A DNA stretch of 9,807 bases from an uncultured Collinsella sp. (GCA_900544425.1 UQUX01000065.1:1-9807), one strand, 5' to 3'. Positions 1 through 5,624 are shown, counted from the first letter of the stretch. Numbers and translations: made by a program. Notes: generated from the sequence alone by a model not told the origin.

Positions 1-343
1 GAGCCATCGGGCCATCGGAAGCAGCGATAACGAGGATCGCGCCGTCCATCTGAGCAGCGCCGGTGATCATGTTCTTGATATAGTCGGCGTGGCCCGGGCA
101 GTCAACGTGAGCATAGTGACGCTTAGCGGTCTCATACTCGACGTGGGCGGTGTTGATGGTGATACCACGCTCACGCTCCTCGGGAGCCTTATCGATGGAA
201 GAGTAGTCGGTGTACTCAGCACCGCCCTGCATCGCCAGGTACTTGGTGATGGCAGCGGTCAGAGTGGTCTTACCATGGTCGATGTGACCGATGGTGCCGA
301 TGTTAACATGGGGCTTGGTTCTCTCAAATTTCTGCTTGGCCAT
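1..343 (-). CDS. tuf: Elongation factor Tu, N-terminal part (cut by window edge)
   Basis: EF-Tu is the cytosolic GTPase that carries aminoacyl-tRNA to the ribosomal A site. The visible 114 codons cover about the first half of the G domain. The P-loop GHIDHGKT lies at residues 19-26, a switch I segment with PEERERGITI follows, and the G3 motif DCPGHAD is present; NKxD lies beyond the edge. The start is the ATG at 343, before the family-typical MAKQKFERTKPHVNIGTIGH. AAGGAGG at 354-360 sits 10 bases upstream. Most EF-Tu proteins have V where this one has I in GHIDHGK, and the visible end reads SDGPMA where actinobacterial proteins usually read TDGPMP. It is the last visible gene of the str operon and has a candidate promoter of its own in the fusA-tuf gap. 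The identity is certain. Confidence 0.97.
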   Translation of the reverse strand, partial: MAKQKFERTKPHVNIGTIGHIDHGKTTLTAAITKYLAMQGGAEYTDYSSIDKAPEERERGITINTAHVEYETAKRHYAHVDCPGHADYIKNMITGAAQMDGAILVIAASDGPMA

Positions 344-384
344 TTGAAATGATCCTCCTTAACAGTTTTGCAAATTCTTAAAGT

Positions 385-406
385 GCAATGTTTTGCTCGA
401 CATTGC
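385..406 (-). repeat. Hairpin in the tuf leader region
   Basis: GCAATGT and ACATTGC form a perfect 7-bp stem around an 8-base loop in the fusA-tuf gap. No U-run follows, so it is not an intrinsic terminator. The predicted start point of the tuf promoter (about 400-401) falls within the upstream arm. The full hairpin would therefore form only in read-through RNA from fusA. It could also act in DNA as an operator. The function is inferred. Confidence 0.5.
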
Positions 407-407
407 T

Positions 408-436
408 ATTTTACAGTATCTGCGGCAGAAAAGCAA
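408..436 (-). promoter_or_regulatory. Candidate sigma70-type promoter for tuf
   Basis: On the minus strand, TTGCTT (436-431) is followed by exactly 17 bases and then TAAAAT (413-408). The -10 box matches the consensus at 5 of 6 positions and the -35 box begins TTG. It lies between the fusA stop and the tuf start, so tuf could be expressed more strongly than the rest of the operon, as is common for EF-Tu. The expected start point is about base 400. Confidence 0.6.
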
Positions 437-449
437 CCTAAAATTTAGG
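437..449. repeat. 13-base palindrome next to the tuf -35 box
   Basis: CCTAAA and TTTAGG form a perfect inverted repeat around one central base. It begins two bases after the fusA stop codon and abuts the -35 box. The symmetry could be a regulator site or chance in an AT-rich gap. Confidence 0.35.
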
Positions 450-451
450 AT

Positions 452-2560
452 TTACGCCTCATGGCCGCTGCGCTTGCTGACCAGCTTCTCCTGCAGACTC
501 TTGGGCAGCTCCACATAGTGGCTGGGTTCCATGGTGTACTGACCACGGCCCTGGGTGCGGGAGCGCAGGTTGGTAGCATAGCCGAACATCTCGGACAGGG
601 GGACAAAGGCATCGATCTGCTGGGCGCCGGAGCGCATCTCGTAGCCCTGGATCTGGCCACGGCGGGCATTCAGATCACCGATGACGTCGCCCATATACTC
701 GTCGGGTACGATAACGCACACCTTCATGATGGGCTCCAGCAGGACGGGATCCGCCTCACGCATAGCCTCTTTAAAGGCCATGGAGCCGGCGATCTTAAAG
801 GCCATTTCGGAGGAGTCCACCTCGTGGTAAGAACCATCGTACAGCGTGACCTTCACATCCACCACGGGATAGCCGGCCAGCACGCCCGCCTGCATGGCGC
901 CCTGAATACCGGCGTCGATGGCGGGGATATACTCCTTGGGAATGGCGCCGCCCACGACGGCATTGACAAACTCGTAGCCCTTGCCGGACTCGTTGGGCTC
1001 CAGCGTGATCTTCACGTGACCGTACTGGCCGGAGCCACCGCTCTGGCGCTTGTACTTGGTCTCGTGGTTGACCTTCTTGCGGACGGTCTCCTTGTAAGCC
1101 ACTTGAGGAGCGCCCACATTGGCCTCTACCTTGAACTCACGCAGCAGACGGTCCACGATGATCTCCAGATGCAGCTCACCCATACCGGCGATGATGGTCT
1201 GACCCGTCTCCTCGTCGGTGTAGGCCCGGAAGGTGGGATCCTCCTCGGCCAGCTTGGCCAGAGCGATGCCCATCTTCTCCTGACCGGCCTTGGTCTTGGG
1301 CTCGATGGCCACGCGGATCACAGGCTCGGGGAATTCCATGGACTCCAGAACGATGGGGTTCTTCTCGTCGCACAGGGTATCACCCGTGGTGGTGTTCTTC
1401 AGGCCCACCATGGCGGCGATGTCGCCGGCATAGACGGTCTCCAGATCCTCACGGTGATTGGCGTGCATCTGCAGCAGACGACCCACACGCTCACGCTTGT
1501 TCTTGGTGGCATTGAGCACCGCAGAACCTGTGTTCAGCGTACCGGAGTACACACGGAAGAAGCTCAGACGGCCCACATAGGGGTCGGTCATGATCTTGAA
1601 GACCAGGCCGGAGAAGGGCTCGTCGAAGGAAGGATGACGCTGGATCTCCTCGCCGGTGTCCGGATCGGTACCGGTGACGGCCTCGACGTCGAGCGGGCTG
1701 GGCAGGTAGTCGACGACAGCGTCGAGCAGCTCCTGAACGCCCTTGTTCTTGTAGGCGGAGCCCACGAAGACGAGGTTGAGCTCGTTGGCCAGAACACCCT
1801 TACGCAGAGCAGCCTTGAGCTCCTCGACGGTGAAGTCCTCCTCCATGAGGATCTTCTCCATGAGCTCGTCATCAAAGCTGGCAGCAGCGTCGAGGAGCTC
1901 CTCGCGCTTGGTGGCAGCGATGTCGGCAAACTCAGCCGGAATCTCGTCCATCGGCTCGGGGTAGGTCATACCCTTCTCGTCGGCCTTGAAGTCCCATGCA
2001 GTCATGGTGACCAGGTCGATGACGCCCCAGAAGTTGTCCTCGGCACCCATCGGGACCTGAGCAGCCACGGCGTTAGCGTCGAGACGATCCTTCATGGTCT
2101 CGATAGCGTTGAAGAAGTCAGCGCCCACGCGGTCATACTTGTTGATGAAGGCGATGCGGGGGACGTTGAAGGTAGAAGCCTGACGCCAAACGGTCTCAGA
2201 CTGGGGCTGAACGCCAGCAACGGCGTCGAAGACGGCGACAGCGCCATCGAGGACGCGCAGGCAGCGCTCGACCTCGGCGGTGAAGTCAACGTGGCCCGGG
2301 GTGTCGATGATCTGGATGCGGTAGTCCTTACCGTCCTTGTTCCAGAAGCACGTGGTAGCAGCGGAGGTAATGGTTACGCCGCGCTCCTGCTCCTGAACCA
2401 TCCAGTCCATGGTGGCAGCGCCCTCATGGACCTCACCGATCTTGTGGGTCTTACCGGTGTAGTAAAGAATACGCTCGGTCGTGGTGGTCTTACCGGCATC
2501 GATGTGGGCCATGATGCCGATGTTACGGGTATCGGAAAGCTTGTACTTAGGCTTAGCCAT
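452..2560 (-). CDS. fusA: Elongation factor G (translocase GTPase)
   Basis: EF-G drives tRNA-mRNA translocation on the ribosome and, with ribosome recycling factor, subunit splitting. At 702 residues it has the normal length. The P-loop AHIDAGKT is at residues 18-25, the switch I end RGVTI at 60-64, DTPGHVD at 86-92, NKYD at 140-143 and the G5-like GSAYKNKG at 267-274. Domains II to V follow, with KRQSGGSGQYGH in domain IV and EYMGDVIGDLNARRGQI in domain V. The ATG at 2560 has AAGGA six bases upstream, and rpsG ends 19 bases before it, so the two are co-transcribed. The G4 motif reads NKYD where NKMD is usual. Synonymous codon choice changes sharply near codon 320: leucine goes from mixed CTC/CTG to almost only CTG, and CCG for proline disappears. 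The two halves may have different origins. The function itself is secure. Confidence 0.99.
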   Translation of the reverse strand: MAKPKYKLSDTRNIGIMAHIDAGKTTTTERILYYTGKTHKIGEVHEGAATMDWMVQEQERGVTITSAATTCFWNKDGKDYRIQIIDTPGHVDFTAEVERCLRVLDGAVAVFDAVAGVQPQSETVWRQASTFNVPRIAFINKYDRVGADFFNAIETMKDRLDANAVAAQVPMGAEDNFWGVIDLVTMTAWDFKADEKGMTYPEPMDEIPAEFADIAATKREELLDAAASFDDELMEKILMEEDFTVEELKAALRKGVLANELNLVFVGSAYKNKGVQELLDAVVDYLPSPLDVEAVTGTDPDTGEEIQRHPSFDEPFSGLVFKIMTDPYVGRLSFFRVYSGTLNTGSAVLNATKNKRERVGRLLQMHANHREDLETVYAGDIAAMVGLKNTTTGDTLCDEKNPIVLESMEFPEPVIRVAIEPKTKAGQEKMGIALAKLAEEDPTFRAYTDEETGQTIIAGMGELHLEIIVDRLLREFKVEANVGAPQVAYKETVRKKVNHETKYKRQSGGSGQYGHVKITLEPNESGKGYEFVNAVVGGAIPKEYIPAIDAGIQGAMQAGVLAGYPVVDVKVTLYDGSYHEVDSSEMAFKIAGSMAFKEAMREADPVLLEPIMKVCVIVPDEYMGDVIGDLNARRGQIQGYEMRSGAQQIDAFVPLSEMFGYATNLRSRTQGRGQYTMEPSHYVELPKSLQEKLVSKRSGHEA

Positions 2561-2579
2561 GTTAGTTCCTTACCTTAAC

Positions 2580-3053
2580 TTACCAACGATAGTGAGAGAA
2601 CGCGCGGTTGGCCTCGGCCATCTTGAAGACGTCCTCACGCTTCTTGACGGAAGCGCCCAGGCCGTTGGAAGCGTCGAGGATCTCGTTGGCGAGACGCTCG
2701 GCCATGGTCTTCTCCTTGCGAGCGCGGGAGAAGTTGACGATCCAGCGGATACCCAGAGCGGTGGAACGACGGGAGTTGACCTCCATCGGGACCTGATAGG
2801 TAGCGCCACCGACACGCTTGGGCTTAACCTCGAGCGTGGGCTTGACGTTGTCCATAGCCTTCTTGAAGGTAGCGAGAGCGTCGCCACCCTCGGACTTCTC
2901 GGCAACGATCTCGAAAGCGGTGTAAACGATGCGCTCAGCGGTGGCCTTCTTGCCGTCAAGAAGGACCTTGTTGATGAGCTGAGTCACCAGGCGGTTGTTG
3001 TAAACGGCGTCAGGCTGAACCTCACGACGATTAGCTGCTGCACGACGCGGCAT
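2580..3053 (-). CDS. rpsG: 30S ribosomal protein S7
   Basis: S7 is a primary 16S rRNA-binding protein that nucleates assembly of the 30S head and contacts the E-site tRNA. At 157 residues it is the expected size, beginning MPRRAAANRREV and ending in the usual bacterial style with AEANRAFSHYRW. The conserved core with KPKRVGGATYQVP and RWIVNFSRARKEKTM is intact. The ATG at 3053 has AAGGAG seven bases upstream. It lies between rpsL and fusA in the normal str order. In E. coli, S7 represses its own operon by binding the rpsL-rpsG gap; the hairpin in that gap here is a candidate for the same control. Confidence 0.99.
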   Translation of the reverse strand: MPRRAAANRREVQPDAVYNNRLVTQLINKVLLDGKKATAERIVYTAFEIVAEKSEGGDALATFKKAMDNVKPTLEVKPKRVGGATYQVPMEVNSRRSTALGIRWIVNFSRARKEKTMAERLANEILDASNGLGASVKKREDVFKMAEANRAFSHYRW

Positions 3054-3075
3054 GTGAAATCTCCTTAAGTGTCTA

Positions 3076-3101
3076 CCGTGCGGCGCTTAGGCGGCACACG
3101 G
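3076..3101 (-). promoter_or_regulatory. GC-rich hairpin between rpsL and rpsG, candidate S7 site
   Basis: In the 73-base rpsL-rpsG gap the transcript can fold CCGTGTGCCGC against GCGCCGCACGG, giving about ten pairs with one G-U and one mismatch. No U-run follows, so it is not a terminator. The rpsG ribosome-binding site begins about ten bases downstream. E. coli S7 binds a structure in the equivalent gap to repress translation, so a similar role is plausible by position only. Confidence 0.45.
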
Positions 3102-3126
3102 CGAAAGTATCAAAACGTTATCTGGC

Positions 3127-3504
3127 TTATTTGGCCTTGGGGCGCTTAGCACCGTACTTGGAACGGGCCTGCATACGGTTCTGGACCGGAGCAGCGTCGT
3201 AGGCGCCACGGATGACGTGATAACGGACACCAGGGAGGTCACGGACACGACCGCCGCGGACGAGCACGATGGAGTGCTCCTGCAGGTTGTGGCCCTCACC
3301 CGGGATGTAAGCAGTAACTTCGATGCCGTTGACGAGGCGAACACGGGCAACCTTACGAAGAGCCGAGTTCGGCTTCTTGGGGCTCGTGGTGAAGACGCGG
3401 GTGCACACGCCGCGCTTCTGGGAGTTGTGCTGCAGAGCAGCGTTCTTGGACTTCTTGGGCACGGAACGACGGCCCTGGCGAACCAGCTGGTTAATAGTAG
3501 GCAA
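3127..3504 (-). CDS. rpsL: 30S ribosomal protein S12
   Basis: S12 sits at the 30S decoding centre and helps control accuracy. The 125 residues begin MPTINQLVRQGRR and include the conserved loops TSPKKPNSALRK (41-51) and GEGHNLQEHS (69-78), followed by RGGRVRDLPGVRYH. The start is TTG at 3504: no in-frame ATG lies nearby, the next residues PTINQL match the universal S12 start, and GAGAAGGAG sits six bases upstream. Lysine 43 is kept, but position 88 is arginine (codon CGT, 3243-3241) where lysine is nearly universal. K88R is an established streptomycin-resistance substitution in this protein. Aspartate 89, the residue methylthiolated by RimO in other bacteria, is present. It is the first gene of the str operon, with a promoter at 3598-3626. 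Confidence 0.99.
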   Translation of the reverse strand: MPTINQLVRQGRRSVPKKSKNAALQHNSQKRGVCTRVFTTSPKKPNSALRKVARVRLVNGIEVTAYIPGEGHNLQEHSIVLVRGGRVRDLPGVRYHVIRGAYDAAPVQNRMQARSKYGAKRPKAK

Positions 3505-3510
3505 AGCGTA

Positions 3511-3519
3511 CTCCTTCTC
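3511..3519 (-). promoter_or_regulatory. Ribosome-binding site fixing the rpsL TTG start
   Basis: GAGAAGGAG reads into a six-base spacer and then TTG. It is strong and correctly spaced, and it supports TTG as the true start of rpsL. Confidence 0.8.
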
Positions 3520-3560
3520 GAATGATTCCAGCTTTCTGTAAAGTGCAACGGCTTGAATCG

Positions 3561-3578
3561 AGGGGTCAGCATCCCCCT
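3561..3578 (-). repeat. Small hairpin in the rpsL leader
   Basis: AGGGG and CCCCT can pair around about eight bases within the predicted leader of roughly 87 bases. It is short and lacks a U-run. No known leader motif is recognised. Confidence 0.3.
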
Positions 3579-3597
3579 ACGAAACACGCAGTTCGAT

Positions 3598-3626
3598 AGG
3601 ATACGTGCCGTTAGCTGTGCCGTCAA
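3598..3626 (-). promoter_or_regulatory. Sigma70-type promoter of the str operon
   Basis: TTGACG (3626-3621) and TATCCT (3603-3598) are separated by exactly 17 bases on the minus strand. Five of six -35 positions and four of six -10 positions match the consensus. It is the best housekeeping-type promoter seen in the gap before rpsL. The expected start point is near base 3591, giving a leader of about 87 bases. Confidence 0.65.
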
Positions 3627-3678
3627 CAGACCACGCCGCCGGGCGTATCCCAAAATTGGCACATTTCCGCAAAGCCTA

Positions 3679-3756
3679 CACAAAAGGAATCCCCTTCTGT
3701 GCGCGGGGGCGGCCGCCCGGTCCGGGAATCCGACGTGCTTGTCGGGGCAACGTTCC
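3679..3756. repeat. Cluster of hairpins in the rpsL upstream region
   Basis: Several dyad symmetries are packed here. CACAAAAGG/CCTTCTGTG (3679-3701) gives nine pairs with one G-U. GGGCGGCCGCCC (3707-3718) is a perfect 12-base palindrome. CCGAC/GTCGG lies at 3730-3745, inside an outer GGGAA/TTCCC pair that begins at 3724 and ends at 3756. No ORF in the block looks coding. It may be part of the same repeat unit as the element at 3768-3790. Nothing else is recognised between 3627 and 3767. Confidence 0.4.
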
Positions 3757-3767
3757 CTTCCAAATAG

Positions 3768-3790
3768 GGACAGGTTTATTTTGGTCGGTT
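3768..3790 (+). repeat. REP-like repeat, copy A
   Basis: The 18-base core GGACAGGTTTATTTTGGT plus nGGTT occurs here on the plus strand and again inverted at 5549-5571, with 22 of 23 bases identical. TCCCTT is shared a little upstream of both. With the preceding bases it can form a CCAAATA/TATTTGG hairpin with one bulged base. Short dispersed palindromic intergenic elements of the REP type look like this; membership of such a family is inferred. Confidence 0.6.
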
Positions 3791-3870
3791 TTATCTGGGG
3801 AAACGTCGCGCTCCAGCGGTAATCTGCTCTCATCTGTCGCATGGAAATCGGCGGCGTTTCCATTTAACGC

Positions 3871-3902
3871 AAAAGAGGCCGCTTCCCCTAGTAGGAAGCG
3901 AC
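3871..3902 (-). terminator. Intrinsic terminator after the anti-sigma gene
   Basis: CGCTTCC and GGAAGCG form a 7-bp stem, extendable by about two pairs, around a 7-base loop. CTCTTTT follows. It lies directly after the stop codon of the anti-sigma-like gene and separates that module from the str operon. The U-run is short, so efficiency is uncertain. Confidence 0.65.
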
Positions 3903-3910
3903 CCCAAATC

Positions 3911-4987
3911 TTACGAATAGACGATGGTAAAGGGCTCTTTCGTTTCGGTCTCCCCTGTTGATGTATACCTCACAATTTCAAGGGTTACCGAGACAACTTG
4001 ATCGACATCAATCAACTTCGTTGGCACCCAGATGTTCTCTCCGCTATTGCGCCCATAAGAAAAATATAAGTTGAACAGCCCTGCGTCGTCATCTTCGATA
4101 ATCTGCTCCGATCCATCCTTGTAGCTGACGGTCAGCTTATTATCAACTGCTTCATAGCCCAAATCATCGATGTGCGTCTGGATGGAAAACGGGCTAATCT
4201 CAAGAGGCGAGTCACCGGAGCGGAGTTCCTTTGTATCGACGTACGCTCCAATATTGAACTCGGGTGTCGACGCCTCAAACCGCCTCGCACTCTCACCTTC
4301 ACCCTCGGTCCAATGGATATTCCAGGTGACAGCATGTTGCAAATCTCGCTCGCGATCCATAGCGGCAAAGTACATCGTGCCATTAATGACAGTATCGCTT
4401 GATGTGTCCTTATCAATTGTGCTGCGTGTGTCAGGCCATTCCTCGCCGAACTTCATATCGGGCGTGCCGATGCCCTGCTCTTCTTCACCATAGAGAACAA
4501 GTTCGCCAATCTCTGCTGCTGGCTTGTAGTAGTTAACTCCATTTGGATTGGACAACGTAAACGTCACGGCTCCGCAGCCGTTTTGATCGATAGCCATCTC
4601 ATGGATATCGAGCGTATAACCGTTACCCTCGACGGACAGATTAACCTTGTGGACTGCACCCTCCAGGCTTTGGGGCGCGATGCCATCACCAAACTCTCTG
4701 GTGTAGGTGTATTTAGTCCCCAATGAGCCGCCGTTGGTCCAGGTGATGGAATCCCCATTGCCGTGGTTTCCCCAAGCTGAGGCAAAATAGCCGGAATTGA
4801 CAACGGCGTAGGCGACTCCTCCGGTCGCCAGCACTCCGACAAGACATCCGATTACGGCAACATAGAGGGGCTTCGCGTGGCCCTTTCGATGAAGCGGCTC
4901 ACCCGCAGCGGTGTTTAGGACGCGATCTGCAAGATCACTATCGGCTTGGATGGACTCGAAGGCCTGCTTGATTTGATTGGATTTCAC
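3911..4987 (-). CDS. Putative membrane-anchored anti-sigma factor (DUF4179-like)
   Basis: The 358-residue protein has about 40 cytoplasmic residues (AFESIQADSDLADRVLN near the start), one membrane segment at about 41-63 (LYVAVIGCLVGVLATGGVAY) preceded by basic residues HRKGHAK, and about 295 exported residues rich in beta-type, Thr/Gly/Asp-rich sequence. An N-inside orientation fits the charges. This plan matches the DUF4179-type proteins commonly encoded after ECF sigma factors and thought to hold the sigma factor at the membrane; family membership is judged by eye. No HxxxCxxC zinc anti-sigma motif is present. The start is GTG at 4987, with GAGGAGG six bases upstream. It overlaps the sigma gene by 50 bases, which suggests coupled translation. 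Base composition is visibly more AT-rich than rpoC or the str genes. The signal it senses is unknown. Confidence 0.7.
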   Translation of the reverse strand: MKSNQIKQAFESIQADSDLADRVLNTAAGEPLHRKGHAKPLYVAVIGCLVGVLATGGVAYAVVNSGYFASAWGNHGNGDSITWTNGGSLGTKYTYTREFGDGIAPQSLEGAVHKVNLSVEGNGYTLDIHEMAIDQNGCGAVTFTLSNPNGVNYYKPAAEIGELVLYGEEEQGIGTPDMKFGEEWPDTRSTIDKDTSSDTVINGTMYFAAMDRERDLQHAVTWNIHWTEGEGESARRFEASTPEFNIGAYVDTKELRSGDSPLEISPFSIQTHIDDLGYEAVDNKLTVSYKDGSEQIIEDDDAGLFNLYFSYGRNSGENIWVPTKLIDVDQVVSVTLEIVRYTSTGETETKEPFTIVYS

Positions 4988-5456
4988 GGTCGCCCTCCTC
5001 TAGGATGAACTTGAGCTTCGACCTGCCGCGAGCTAAACGCGTTCGAACGGTCGCGGCTGGCACATGCAGTAACTCGGCAATCTCTGAGGTCGAAAAGCCC
5101 AGATAGTAATAGAGCACGATGGGAACGCGGAATCGCTCCGGAAGTCGCATAACGTCTGACAGGACCGCCTTGGTCTCATCCTGCGCTGCCGAGAGCGAAT
5201 CGGCCAGGTTCTCAATATCCTCCACACGCCTCCATGGCTTTCGAAAGAGCGATTTGCATTCATTGATTGTGACCCGGATAAGCCAGCGGCGAAGATGTTC
5301 CCAGCTTTCAAAGTGTCCATCGCTTTTAAGCAACTTAAGAAAGACATCTTGGGCAATATCGTCGGCATCGGCACGATCGCGCAGGTACGTCAATGCGATT
5401 CGAAACACGACATCCCGGTGATCTTCGACCGCCTGTCTAAAAGCTTGTTCTTCCAT
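4938..5456 (-). CDS. ECF-type (group 4) sigma factor
   Basis: The 172-residue protein has the two-domain ECF layout. Sigma region 2 is at about 10-74 and includes YLRDRADADDIAQDVFLKLL, the polymerase-binding and -10 recognition helices. Region 4 is at about 100-152 with LPERFRVPIVLYYYLGFS and the helix-turn-helix SEIAELLHVPAATVRTRLAR. No region 3 or 1.1 is present. The ATG at 5456 is preferred: GGAGG (5462-5466) is five bases upstream and continues as GTGATT, a long match to the anti-Shine-Dalgarno sequence. The in-frame GTG at 5462 overlaps this site and would leave no spacer. The last residues are encoded within the start of the anti-sigma gene. The TGAAAC/CGTATC promoter upstream suggests autoregulation. 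The regulon is not visible. Confidence 0.92.
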   Translation of the reverse strand: MEEQAFRQAVEDHRDVVFRIALTYLRDRADADDIAQDVFLKLLKSDGHFESWEHLRRWLIRVTINECKSLFRKPWRRVEDIENLADSLSAAQDETKAVLSDVMRLPERFRVPIVLYYYLGFSTSEIAELLHVPAATVRTRLARGRSKLKFILEEGDREIQSNQAGLRVHPSR

Positions 5457-5504
5457 AATCACCTCCCGGTGACGTTAATGATTCTTGATGAGGCCCTCAC
5501 CATA

Positions 5505-5533
5505 GATACGCTTTGACCGAGCGATATGTTTCA
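5505..5533 (-). promoter_or_regulatory. Candidate ECF promoter for the sigma/anti-sigma operon
   Basis: TGAAAC (5533-5528), 17 bases, then CGTATC (5510-5505) reads toward the sigma gene. This closely resembles known ECF promoters such as the B. subtilis SigM and SigW types (TGAAAC, 16-17 bases, CGTC or CGTA). Its place about 50-75 bases before the start codon fits the usual autoregulation of ECF genes. No comparably spaced sigma70 promoter was seen in this gap. Confidence 0.65.
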
Positions 5534-5548
5534 AATTCAAGCAGGAAT

Positions 5549-5571
5549 AACCTACCAAAATAAACCTGTCC
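5549..5571 (-). repeat. REP-like repeat, copy B (inverted relative to copy A)
   Basis: Read on the minus strand, this carries the same GGACAGGTTTATTTTGGT core plus nGGTT as 3768-3790. With adjoining bases it folds CCAATAAA against TTTATTGG with a two-base bulge. The arm bases differ from copy A while pairing is kept. It lies just upstream of the predicted ECF promoter. Confidence 0.6.
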
Positions 5572-5624
5572 TTTATTGGCAAGGGATCAATGGAACGCAA
5601 CAGGTTGAGCATACGCAAGCGAGC

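Noticed and set aside
385..406. The fusA-tuf hairpin as a terminator
   Set aside because: The stem is only 7 bp and AT-rich, and no U-run follows in the transcript direction.
461..2578. A 705-codon open frame on the plus strand opposite fusA
   Set aside because: It mirrors the fusA frame almost exactly, has no domain-like sequence, and consists of leucine-, glycine- and valine-rich runs typical of the complement of a high-GC gene. The minus-strand reading is unmistakable EF-G.
3707..3718. The GGGCGGCCGCCC palindrome as a phage or integrase attachment site
   Set aside because: No integrase, direct repeat or tRNA gene lies nearby. A GC palindrome in a hairpin cluster is explained well enough as repeat structure.
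3087..3863. A 258-codon open frame on the minus strand spanning the rpsL upstream gap and rpsL
   Set aside because: It covers rpsL in another frame and runs through terminator, repeat and promoter sequence. The product has no recognisable domain.
5457..5462. Alternative GTG start for the sigma factor at 5462
   Set aside because: The GTG overlaps the Shine-Dalgarno sequence itself. The ATG at 5456 has the correct five-base spacing.
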